This document shows positions 1-5,749 of a DNA stretch of 9,371 bases, in pieces (within the stretch, counting starts at the first letter, position 1; each line of letters opens with the position of its first letter). Both the position numbers and the translations under genes were made by a program. The DNA comes from JBFWIL01 sp050256015. GTDB lineage: Bacteria > Bacteroidota > Bacteroidia > Bacteroidales > Prolixibacteraceae. The notes beneath the pieces were generated by a model. It was not told where the DNA came from and did no database searches. It saw nothing but the letters and a program-made list of their open reading frames with translations. The stretch lies in contig JBFWIL010000091.1 of NCBI GenBank assembly GCA_050256015.1, positions 1 through 9,371 of the forward strand, given 5' to 3'.

Positions 1-251
1 CATCCGGACTACAGTTAAGACAGGTTAAAGAAAAGGGGTTTGCTGATCCTTATTGCGGTAATTCATCTCGGCCCCGTTATCTATTATATAGGCGGCCACC
101 TCCGATGAACCATTCTCGATAGCATAAACGGGCAGAAAATTGCAGTCAGGTTTACATTTCTGAACGAACTCTCCGGTATAACTAAAACAGCTACTATAAC
201 GCTTAAAACAGATGGTCTCTTATACCATGGTTTTCTTTTATCGTTTGACAT
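1..251 (-). pseudogene. Membrane-anchored ankyrin-repeat protein, frameshifted, 5' part only
   Basis: This is a broken gene read on the minus strand and cut by the window edge. From the ATG at 251 it encodes a basic N-terminus (MSNDKRKPWYKRPS) and a hydrophobic anchor (VLSVIVAV). The frame then has to shift at about 180-190, next to a run of four T, to reach an ankyrin-like stretch: LPVYAIENGSSEVAAYIIDN, followed by GAEMNYRNKDQQTPF. That matches the family pattern of a TPLH-like helix start, paired helices and a NGADVN turn. The ankyrin frame stops at 25-27. Adding one T to the nearby T run restores LLTCLNCSPD, which fits the first helix of the next repeat. Both breaks are repaired by one T each. 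Ankyrin repeats bind other proteins; the partner is unknown. There is no clear ribosome-binding site before the ATG. The gene is either a true pseudogene or carries two homopolymer sequencing errors. The ankyrin call is fairly safe; the start is less so. Confidence 0.68.
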
Positions 252-388
252 CGTTTAAATTCGTTTTTATATCACAATACTTCGTTAAGAAATTAAGCGG
301 CAATAGTGCTATAATACATAAAACATAATGTCTTAAAATTAAATTGTTTTAATACACCAGTTCTTCCAAAGATATCTTGTCTCCTAAG

Positions 389-1381
389 TCACTCAATGCT
401 TTCCACCACACCATTTGCGTCGAGCATAATAAATACTTGTTCGGAACACGAGAATCGCTCCTTCTTCAACTGCCTTCGGTAAGTCAAACAGGTCTGCGTC
501 ACTGGCTCTCTTTCCATTATCCGCTCCCATTGTGGTTGGCCCAAAAGAAGTTCGACTTCCTCGCGTGTTGTTTTGCCAACTTGGATTTTGAGGAGGTTAT
601 TGCGGTCAAGCGGCACGCTGGAATTTCCGTAAAACCGGGTATTGGCTCGCCAAGAGTCCTTGGTGAGCTTTTTCACTTTGCCCTGTGGGTCAAACGTCAC
701 TTCAACGCTTTCGTACTGACACTGCTTGCCCTTTTGCCAATTCCATTCATATGTCCAGGTGAACCCGTACGATTCCTCGGTGATCAACTGCGGGATACCC
801 AAAAGTTTCTCCAACTCAGCAGCCGTCGTTTCGCCTTCATGAATCCGGGCAACTTTGGTGAAGTCAATCTTGTTGCCATGGATTGCTGGAGAGAAAAGTC
901 CATACTTTGCGGTACTTTGCCGAAGTTGCCTGCTGATTTTCGTTACCTTGCCATCGACACCGATCGTGATGAAAACAGTTTGATTCTTAAAGGTAGAGTG
1001 GGAAGACAGAGGGTCAAACAGAATAGGAAGAAGGTAGACCAGCCCGCCGCCCAGCCCTATGGCCGCCCCGGCGACACCTGAGGTAACGTTTTCAATAGCC
1101 TCTTCTTGGATTGGCCGGTCCTCTTGCGCATCCCCGAAATACGACAAAATGATTTCTTGGGTAATAGGATTTATTGAACCATAACCCGGCAGACCAAGTA
1201 GTTGTTCAACCTTAGTGCGAGTCGTCTCGCCTTCCTTGATCTGGGAAATTTTCGCTTGATCCAAGTTCTTGTTCGCTTGATCCAATTTCTTGTTGGTGAG
1301 AGCTGTCGTGGCGCAGCCTGCAAGTCCAGCTACTCCCAAAATCAAAACCATTCCAACTATTACTACATGTTTTGTTCTCAT
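389..1381 (-). CDS. Lipoprotein with three BamE/SmpA-like motifs
   Basis: A 330-residue exported lipoprotein. The signal peptide has MRTK followed by a hydrophobic core and a LAGC lipobox (Cys23). After a short linker with two tandem 7-residue units (LDQANKN, LDQAK) come three copies of a BamE/SmpA-like helix motif: ISQIKEGETTRTKVEQLLGLP (residues 45-65, one extra residue-for-residue match to the others), VARIHEGETTAAELEKLLG (177-195) and LLKIQVGKTTREEVELLLG (263-281). Each is followed by strand-like segments ending in an xDGKV-type turn (142-146, 231-236, 321-325). BamE is a small outer-membrane lipoprotein with one such fold; three in one chain is unusual. A glycine-rich hydrophobic stretch (99-122) is inserted in the first unit. 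An upstream in-frame ATG at 1393 would add MGYI; I prefer 1381 because it gives a normal signal peptide and has GGGG about eight bases upstream. The function is unknown; a role in the envelope is inferred from the lipobox. Membership of the BamE fold superfamily is by motif only. Confidence 0.82.
   Translation of the reverse strand: MRTKHVVIVGMVLILGVAGLAGCATTALTNKKLDQANKNLDQAKISQIKEGETTRTKVEQLLGLPGYGSINPITQEIILSYFGDAQEDRPIQEEAIENVTSGVAGAAIGLGGGLVYLLPILFDPLSSHSTFKNQTVFITIGVDGKVTKISRQLRQSTAKYGLFSPAIHGNKIDFTKVARIHEGETTAAELEKLLGIPQLITEESYGFTWTYEWNWQKGKQCQYESVEVTFDPQGKVKKLTKDSWRANTRFYGNSSVPLDRNNLLKIQVGKTTREEVELLLGQPQWERIMEREPVTQTCLTYRRQLKKERFSCSEQVFIMLDANGVVESIE
1251..1292 (-). repeat. Two tandem 21-base units inside the lipoprotein gene
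   Basis: Two adjacent 21-base copies (1251-1271 and 1272-1292) differ at one position. On the minus strand they encode the repeated 7-residue linker LDQANKN / LDQAK just after the lipidated cysteine. The in-frame unit length means copy number could vary without breaking the gene, changing only the tether length. Confidence 0.85.
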
Positions 1382-1439
1382 AATGTACCCCATTCATGAG
1401 CATCTGTTATTTGAATGCGAACGATAAAGCTAAGCTGCC

Positions 1440-1500
1440 ATTTTCCGCGCCGCTTCACTCTGCGGGAAATATTAGGCTTCAGGAAGCCATATTGTTTTTT
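1440..1500. other. Two tandem hairpins in the gap upstream of the BamE-like lipoprotein
   Basis: The first hairpin pairs 1440-1448 with 1462-1470 (nine pairs, one G-T wobble, 13-base loop). The second is GGCTTC AG GAAGCC at 1475-1488 (in practice a five-pair stem with a four-base loop). A T-rich run (TTGTTTTTT, 1492-1500) follows on the plus strand, so in that direction it resembles a terminator, but no plus-strand gene lies upstream. Read on the minus strand it falls 60-110 bases before the lipoprotein start and could be a structured leader. The pairing is visible; any role is a guess. The rest of the 1382-1599 gap shows no gene. Confidence 0.45.
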
Positions 1501-1556
1501 ATCTCTTAACCCTTATTTTATAAGTAGTTACCTTACTGACTGCGAAACTTTAGTTA

Positions 1557-1581
1557 TTAAAATATATCTGTCCCCTTTTTC
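1557..1581. repeat. Possible REP/MITE-like remnant
   Basis: The plus strand carries AATATATCTGTCCCCTTTTT (1561-1580), close to a word (AAATAAATCTGTCCCC and its complement) that I recall as widespread in gaps of many proteobacterial genomes, often beside REP-associated Y1 transposases. Only one copy is present here and no transposase is seen. The match is from memory and not tested. Confidence 0.25.
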
Positions 1582-1599
1582 CCTCTTTGACAACATTGT

Positions 1600-2124
1600 C
1601 TATTTTGTTAGTTTTAATAGAGTAAAAACATAATTATCGTCTAAGTGTCCATCGCTTCCGCCCCAACCACCGAGGCCCCCCTCCAATCTAAGGTTCTCAG
1701 CAGTAAAGTCAGCAGAGTACTCTTTATCTAATGTATCGATACGGGTTAAAGTACAGTTCAGGCCCGCTTTATTTTTCTCTAATTCTACCTTATAGTAATA
1801 GGAGATGGTTGGTGCATACCCTCTTGTCAGATTAACAGAAAAAATGGGTACATGAAAAGTAATTTTGTCACCGATTAGTTTACCGAACAATTTGTCATCC
1901 TTTGTACAAATTCTATCAACGCTTATCTGTTGGACAAAACTATATCCTGCTTCTTTCACGCGAATACTATTGTTTTCAGGAATTAATACAACGCGAAAAG
2001 TACTTCCGTCTTTCATTACCCCTTCATATCTCCCTGGTGTAGGCAGAGTTTCACTTTGCGCAAGAGATATCTGTGGAAACAATAATAAGGCAGAAAATAA
2101 ATACCGAGCAACTTTTGAAAACAT
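1600..2124 (-). CDS. Small secreted protein of unknown function
   Basis: A 174-residue protein I do not recognise. The N-terminus is a clean type I signal peptide (MFSKVARYLFSALLLFPQ, then ISLA before QS), with cleavage probably after Ala22. The mature part is rich in alternating hydrophobic and polar residues (GRYEGVMKDGSTFRVVLI, YYYKVEL), suggesting a beta-rich fold. It has two cysteines (73 and 124) that could form a disulfide, and a Gly-rich stretch (149-156, GGLGGWGG) near the end. The frame stays open upstream to an ATG at 2220 that overlaps the stop of the preceding gene as ATGA. I reject that start: it would bury the signal peptide behind 32 basic residues, while the ATG at 2124 has a strong AGGAG seven bases before it. 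It lies 92 bases after the next lipoprotein gene on the same strand, so co-transcription is likely. Cell location is the periplasm or outside, by inference. Confidence 0.77.
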   Translation of the reverse strand: MFSKVARYLFSALLLFPQISLAQSETLPTPGRYEGVMKDGSTFRVVLIPENNSIRVKEAGYSFVQQISVDRICTKDDKLFGKLIGDKITFHVPIFSVNLTRGYAPTISYYYKVELEKNKAGLNCTLTRIDTLDKEYSADFTAENLRLEGGLGGWGGSDGHLDDNYVFTLLKLTK

Positions 2125-2137
2125 TTTATTTCTCCTT
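2125..2137 (-). promoter_or_regulatory. Strong Shine-Dalgarno that sets the start of the secreted protein
   Basis: On the minus strand the sequence reads GAAAGGAGAAATAAA directly before the ATG at 2124. The AGGAG core sits seven bases from the start codon. Together with the signal peptide that follows, this decides for the 2124 start over the ATG at 2220. Confidence 0.75.
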
Positions 2138-2216
2138 TCAAATGATTCTAAAATTTTAACGATTGCACTCAAGCCTCGGCGGCCTCCACCTATAGTATAC
2201 ACTGTTCGGCGCAGCG

Positions 2217-2831
2217 TCATTTGGCTTTCTGGTCCGTGCCGGACCCACCGGGGATAACAATAAACTCAAACCCCTTAACTAAGACTCCTTCTTTACTGAA
2301 CGAGATCATTGCCTCTTTGACTTTCGTTTTAAGCGTGTAGGTTGGCTTCAGGGAGCCTGGAAGATAAACGTTGAAAGACATCCCAGGCTCAGCAAATACC
2401 CACTTGTTTCCCACTGCATCGGCAAGTGTCTGTGTTCCGTCTTCCACATTACATTGGGCCATGAAAGACCCACCGGAAACCCCATAAACCATTCCCATCA
2501 TCGCCGTTGGAACTGTGCTGCTTCCTGATGCCGTGAATATTCCGTTCTTAACCTCAACGATTCTAATAATGTAATCCCCAGAAAAATCCTTCTGGTAAGG
2601 AAATCCCTCAAGTATGAGGATGCTACCATCATCCCTGCATTGGATTGTGACGCCCACTTGTGCCAACTTACTCCGCAAGATTGTTTCATCCGTTTTTTTA
2701 ATCTTTTCTGAAGATTTTTCGCTGGTTGAGTTATTATTCTTTCTTTCAGCAGCACATGATGTCATAAAAAAGACAAAAATAAATAATCCGAAAATTGAAA
2801 TACAACTAATGTAATTCCCTTTTGTTTTCAT
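2217..2831 (-). CDS. Lipoprotein of unknown function
   Basis: A 204-residue lipoprotein that I do not recognise. The signal peptide runs from MKTKGNYIS through a very hydrophobic core (IFGLFIFVFF) to a MTSC lipobox with Cys26. A polar, Ser/Lys/Asn-rich tether follows (about 28-50), then a compact domain (51-200) with several strand-like segments such as VTIQCRDDGSILILEGF and ASGSSTVPTAMMGMVYG, and a C-terminal VKGFEFIVIPGG. Cys63 and Cys126 in the domain could pair. An AAGGA lies about nine bases before the ATG, a usable ribosome-binding site. It is the first of three same-strand genes for exported proteins, and its stop overlaps an unused ATG of the next frame. The residue after the lipidated Cys is Ala, so there is no Asp+2 inner-membrane retention signal; outer-membrane placement is inferred and would follow different rules in Bacteroidota. 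Confidence 0.8.
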   Translation of the reverse strand: MKTKGNYISCISIFGLFIFVFFMTSCAAERKNNNSTSEKSSEKIKKTDETILRSKLAQVGVTIQCRDDGSILILEGFPYQKDFSGDYIIRIVEVKNGIFTASGSSTVPTAMMGMVYGVSGGSFMAQCNVEDGTQTLADAVGNKWVFAEPGMSFNVYLPGSLKPTYTLKTKVKEAMISFSKEGVLVKGFEFIVIPGGSGTDQKAK

Positions 2832-2979
2832 GATTTTAAATCCTTTTGATTAAAGTTTTGCACTTAATTTTTGTTCTTTTTCTCAAGCTGTTAATCAGAT
2901 TGGGATTTGCTTATTCTGTTTCTTATCAATACGTTGTGTTTTACATTTTTGTTAGGCGGCAGTTGCCATTTGTGCATCA

Positions 2980-3147
2980 TTACGATTTTAATTCTACACC
3001 GCCGCGTTCAACAGCGGCTTTCCTGATCTTTTCAGAGAGGGGGGATTTTGTATTGCCCAAAAGGGCCTCGCGTATCGTGACATGACTTACGTTAAAAATC
3101 CTCATAAGCTCTTTTTTCTCCCCATGCGGAACCAATACTTTACTCAT
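2980..3147 (-). CDS. Small helix-turn-helix-like regulator, 55 residues
   Basis: A short gene read on the minus strand from the ATG at 3147 to a TAA at 2980-2982. The product begins MSKVLVPHGEKKELMRIFNV and continues SHVTIREALLGNTKSPLSEK, ending IRKAAVERGGVELKS. The pattern of a KKELMRIFNVS helix, a turn and a VTIREALLG recognition-like helix is that of a minimal helix-turn-helix. Small proteins of the form 'VPxGxKKxLxxxFNxSxxTVxxALxG...IRxxALExGG' are familiar to me from Bacteroidota, often in phage or mobile regions; this is recall, not a search. It is divergent from the repressor-like gene at 3227, with an inverted repeat between them, the layout of a phage-type switch. There is no clear ribosome-binding site. 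Antisense reading frames across it lack any family signal. Confidence 0.75.
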   Translation of the reverse strand: MSKVLVPHGEKKELMRIFNVSHVTIREALLGNTKSPLSEKIRKAAVERGGVELKS

Positions 3148-3181
3148 AAGCGATTCTTTAATTTTTTATACCTTTATAGCG

Positions 3182-3199
3182 ACTTTCAAAAATGAAAGT
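3182..3199. promoter_or_regulatory. Probable operator: perfect inverted repeat between divergent regulators
   Basis: ACTTTCA AAAA TGAAAGT is a perfect 7-base inverted repeat with a four-base centre. It lies 34 bases before the small minus-strand regulator and 27 bases before the repressor-like gene, so a protein bound here could control both. A further TTTCA half-site follows at 3201-3205. The symmetry is seen directly; binding by either neighbour is inference. Confidence 0.6.
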
Positions 3200-3226
3200 A
3201 TTTCAAATTTACAATTATTATCGCAA

Positions 3227-3625
3227 ATGACAAAACAAAATACGATAAAATTCGCATCGACCAAGGAGAGATTGATTCAGTTTATTGATTATAAAAAGAT
3301 TAATAATTCTGTTTTTCTAAAAGAGACCGGTCTCAAAAGGGGATTTCTGGACGGCGACAAATTAAAATCCAGTGTATCAGATCTATTCATTGCGAAAATA
3401 ATCGCCAAATATCCGGAATTGAATTTATACTGGTTGGTTACCGGAAACGGGAATATGTTGCAAAAAGAAAAGACCAATTCAGATGATATTGTATTAACCG
3501 AGTTATTAGACAGAATAGAAAACCTGGCCTCAGAAAATGGTGCATTAAAAAAAGAAATTGATCTGTTGCATAAAGAAAAAAAGACTAAAGACATTAATTA
3601 CCCTGATATTACAGCCACACCTTAA
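3227..3625 (+). CDS. Repressor-like DNA-binding protein with coiled-coil tail
   Basis: A 132-residue protein. Residues about 12-78 match the helix-turn-helix region of Bacteroidota phage-repressor-like proteins: KERLIQFIDYKKINNSVFLK, an ETGLKRGFLDG turn, then the typical YPELNLYWLVTGNGNML (62-78). Residues 88-120 form a heptad-like coiled coil (LTELLDRIENLASENGALKK), which would serve dimerisation. Many relatives instead carry an S24 LexA-type peptidase domain at the C-terminus; none is present, so RecA-driven self-cleavage is not expected. There is no Shine-Dalgarno before the ATG. It is divergent from the 55-residue regulator and probably binds the inverted repeat at 3182-3199, controlling itself and its partner. 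No phage structural or integration genes are in the window, so the pair may be a remnant of a mobile element or a domesticated switch. Confidence 0.8.
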   Translation: MTKQNTIKFASTKERLIQFIDYKKINNSVFLKETGLKRGFLDGDKLKSSVSDLFIAKIIAKYPELNLYWLVTGNGNMLQKEKTNSDDIVLTELLDRIENLASENGALKKEIDLLHKEKKTKDINYPDITATP

Positions 3626-3918
3626 CTGAATCAACAGGAAACCTAAAATTGTTTTTTCAAATTGAAAAAACAAATAATAACCGGGAAATAGACAGAACAA
3701 GCTTCATAATCAAAAAAATCCGGCATTAGTGCAAGTAATTTTGGAACAAACCAATCGCCAACTTTCTACCCCAATATTTTATCCAGTTCCCGTTCAACAC
3801 GGTGAACAAGATAAAAAGGCAGGTTAAATGTTCTTCAAAATATTACTTTATCTTTATTTCATAAAAATACTTCTCCAATAATCCGTGATTTTATAGAAGA
3901 ATAGGTTTAATTCGGGCT
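3626..3918. other. AT-rich gap without a convincing gene
   Basis: This stretch separates the repressor-like gene from the sensor kinase. It begins with the palindrome at 3649-3673. A smaller imperfect dyad, GTTCA ACACGG TGAAC, lies at about 3791-3806. The kinase promoter must lie here or further upstream, but I could not fix a -33/-7 pair. The only open stretches are short and broken by stops on both strands. Confidence 0.55.
3649..3673. repeat. 25-base AT-rich palindrome after the repressor-like gene
   Basis: Two 12-base arms, TTGTTTTTTCAA (3649-3660) and TTGAAAAAACAA (3662-3673), are exact inverted copies around a single A. It begins 23 bases after the repressor stop. As RNA, the arms form an A-U hairpin with essentially no loop and no following U-run, which is poor for a standard terminator. 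A binding site or a cruciform-prone element is equally possible. The symmetry itself is certain. Confidence 0.7.
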
Positions 3919-4986
3919 ATGACACTCAGCAAAAAATACCGGAGATTGAAAAATGTGGGGCACCTGTTATTCTGGTTGTCCAGTCTGGTGTTTGCACTGA
4001 CTGTATTTTACGTGGTCTCCGATCACAAGCTCGGCTTAACTCCCGAAATTATCATTCGGGTAGTCATGATGAACCTGGGGTTTGCATTCGCGGTTTATAC
4101 CAATTTCTATCTGCTCATCCCGTATTTCCTGAAAAAAAAGCATTACATCTTTTATGTATTCTGGCTGATCATCACCCTCGCTGCATCGTCTTTACTCATT
4201 ATCACGCTTTGCTTTATGGTACAGCAGCAGGCCTTCAGCAGGGATTTGTTCTCCACCCATTTCTTTACCTCTGCCGGATATGTAGCGCTTAGCTCGCTGG
4301 CTAAATTTTTAACCGACTGGATTGAGTTGCAGGATATCTCATTACGTTTCCACAAGGTAGAACGCGAAAAGCTGGAGGCAGAACTTAACACGTTAAAAGC
4401 CCAGATCAATCCGCATTTTTTATTTAACAGCTTAAATAATATATATTCGCTGTGTCTGGTAAACTCAAAGAAGACACCGGAACTTATCCTGAAATTATCC
4501 GATCTGATGCGGCATGTTCTTTATGAATCACGGGAGAATTTTGTCCCGCTGAAAAAAGAAATAGAATTTGTAAAGAACTTTATAGAACTGCAACAGATCA
4601 GGCTGAATGATCAGGTGGACATCCAGGTGTTGATTGACGGTGACGTAAACAACCAACTGGTCATCCCGCTTATTTTTGAACCTTTTATTGATAATGCTTT
4701 CAAACACGGGCCCAGGTCTTTTTCAGGAAATGATTTTATTCACGTGTCAATTAAAATTGAGGGAGAATGGCTTCGTTTCACCACCTCCAACACCTGCAGC
4801 GAACAGACAGACTGCAAAAAGGATCGGGCACACGGAATCGGACTCAGTAATATCCGGCAACGCCTGGCCCTGCTCTATAAAAAAGCGGATTATGATTTAG
4901 AGATCAGTAAAAAAGCCCCTATCTTTACCGTTCGATTGGACTTACGTCTAAAACAAGCCGACCATGATTCGAGCAATGATCGTTGA
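3919..4986 (+). CDS. LytS/YehU-type sensor histidine kinase
   Basis: A 355-residue inner-membrane sensor kinase. About four membrane helices (roughly 14-36, 44-72, 76-102, 110-135) form the sensing part, with no extra cytoplasmic sensor domain. A short coiled coil (EREKLEAELNTLK) leads to the His_kinase domain (PF06580 type) with LKAQINPHFLFNSLNN; His166 is the expected phosphate acceptor. The ATP-binding part has the N-box (FIDNAFKHG, Asn259) and a G-box (GIGLSNIRQRL, 306-316), so it looks catalytically complete. The length is normal for the Bacteroidota members. Its 3' end overlaps the start of the response regulator by 23 bases, a sign of translational coupling and of a dedicated pair. The signal is unknown. 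There is no Shine-Dalgarno before the ATG. Confidence 0.93.
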   Translation: MTLSKKYRRLKNVGHLLFWLSSLVFALTVFYVVSDHKLGLTPEIIIRVVMMNLGFAFAVYTNFYLLIPYFLKKKHYIFYVFWLIITLAASSLLIITLCFMVQQQAFSRDLFSTHFFTSAGYVALSSLAKFLTDWIELQDISLRFHKVEREKLEAELNTLKAQINPHFLFNSLNNIYSLCLVNSKKTPELILKLSDLMRHVLYESRENFVPLKKEIEFVKNFIELQQIRLNDQVDIQVLIDGDVNNQLVIPLIFEPFIDNAFKHGPRSFSGNDFIHVSIKIEGEWLRFTTSNTCSEQTDCKKDRAHGIGLSNIRQRLALLYKKADYDLEISKKAPIFTVRLDLRLKQADHDSSNDR

Positions 4987-5671
4987 TGATGAACCGCTGG
5001 CCCGGCAGGTCATCAGCCGGTATGCTACGGAAATTCCGGGACTGGAAATCGTAGCCTCCTGTACCGGTGCCCTGGAAGCCAGCCATGAACTGAAAAAAAG
5101 AGCAGTGGATCTCCTCTTTCTGGATGTCAACATGCCCAGACTTTCCGGACTTGAACTGGTGAAAAACCTGCAGCACCCGCCACTGGTTATCCTGACCACT
5201 GCCTACAGCGATTATGCGCTGGAAGGCTATGAGTTGAACATCCTGGACTACCTGAAAAAACCTTTTGGCTTCGACCGTTTTTTCAAGGCCGTCCAAAAAG
5301 CAGAAGAACAGCTGGAATTGCTTCGTAAAAAAGAAAATCAGACAGCCAAAGCAGGTTACATCTTTATCAAGGCCAACAAAAAAATGATACGTGTGGAACT
5401 GGAGGATATCTGCTTTATTGAAGGACTGGGCGATTACATCAAGATCCACCTCGGGAATGACCACCTGGTCACGAACCTGTCCATGAAGAAAATGGAAGAG
5501 TTGCTGCCTGCCGGCGAATTTTTCCGCATTCACAAATCCTATATCATCCGGATGGACCGGATCCGGTCCATCGAAGGGAACCTGGTGGAAATCGGCAAAC
5601 AGAAGCTGCCGGTGGGAAGCAATTATCGCCAGGCTTTCTCCGAACTAATCGAACAGCGTTTTATTAAATAA
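4964..5671 (+). CDS. LytTR-family response regulator
   Basis: A 235-residue two-domain regulator. The receiver domain (1-120) has the acidic pair Asp8-Asp9, phospho-acceptor Asp54 in LLFLDVNMP, Thr78/Thr79 and Lys99 in the LKKP motif, all as expected for an active receiver. The LytTR DNA-binding domain (about 131-232) shows IEGLGDYIKIHL, the FFRIHKSYII segment and a C-terminal LPVGSNYRQAF, all typical. LytTR proteins bind pairs of short direct repeats upstream of target promoters. Phosphotransfer from the overlapping kinase gene is the expected input. The nearest downstream genes are the RND adaptor and pump, 78 bases on, making them the obvious candidate targets, though this is inferred from position only. 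Confidence 0.94.
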   Translation: MIRAMIVDDEPLARQVISRYATEIPGLEIVASCTGALEASHELKKRAVDLLFLDVNMPRLSGLELVKNLQHPPLVILTTAYSDYALEGYELNILDYLKKPFGFDRFFKAVQKAEEQLELLRKKENQTAKAGYIFIKANKKMIRVELEDICFIEGLGDYIKIHLGNDHLVTNLSMKKMEELLPAGEFFRIHKSYIIRMDRIRSIEGNLVEIGKQKLPVGSNYRQAFSELIEQRFIK

Positions 5672-5749
5672 TTTTTTTCTTCGTGATTTAACTTTTGGCC
5701 GTTTCCTCAGTCCAAGCAAGTAGAAACCTAACCTAATCAAACCGAAAAA

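Noticed and set aside
377..1081. Plus-strand 234-residue open frame
   Set aside because: It is antisense to the BamE-like lipoprotein, which has a signal peptide and repeated family motifs; the plus frame has none.
2125..2220. In-frame ATG at 2220 overlapping the preceding stop (ATGA), extending the secreted protein by 32 residues
   Set aside because: It would hide a clear signal peptide behind a basic, non-hydrophobic lead, and the ATG at 2124 has a strong Shine-Dalgarno.
2194..2220. Possible sigma70-like promoter for the secreted protein (TATACT with ATGACG upstream on the minus strand)
   Set aside because: The spacer is only 15 bases and the -35 match is partial; too weak to list.
2951..2957. 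GTTAGGC, matching the integron attC core GTTRRRY
   Set aside because: No matching RYYYAAC core in the right order and distance, and no attC-like paired arms; the same holds for ATTAGGC near 1471. No integrase is visible.
2846..3085. Plus-strand 79-residue open frame
   Set aside because: It runs antisense to the 55-residue regulator and has no domain-like content; its hydrophobic start comes from T-rich DNA.
3708..3820. Minus-strand stretch that reads like protein (FNLPFYLVHRVERELDKILG, then a stop, then VGDWFVPKLLALMPDFFDYE)
   Set aside because: It is only about 50 codons in total, broken by a stop, with no start and no family that I recognise. It could be a gene remnant but cannot be supported.
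4925..5533. Long minus-strand open frame opposite the response regulator
   Set aside because: The plus strand encodes a complete receiver and LytTR domain with all key residues; the minus frame is a shadow.
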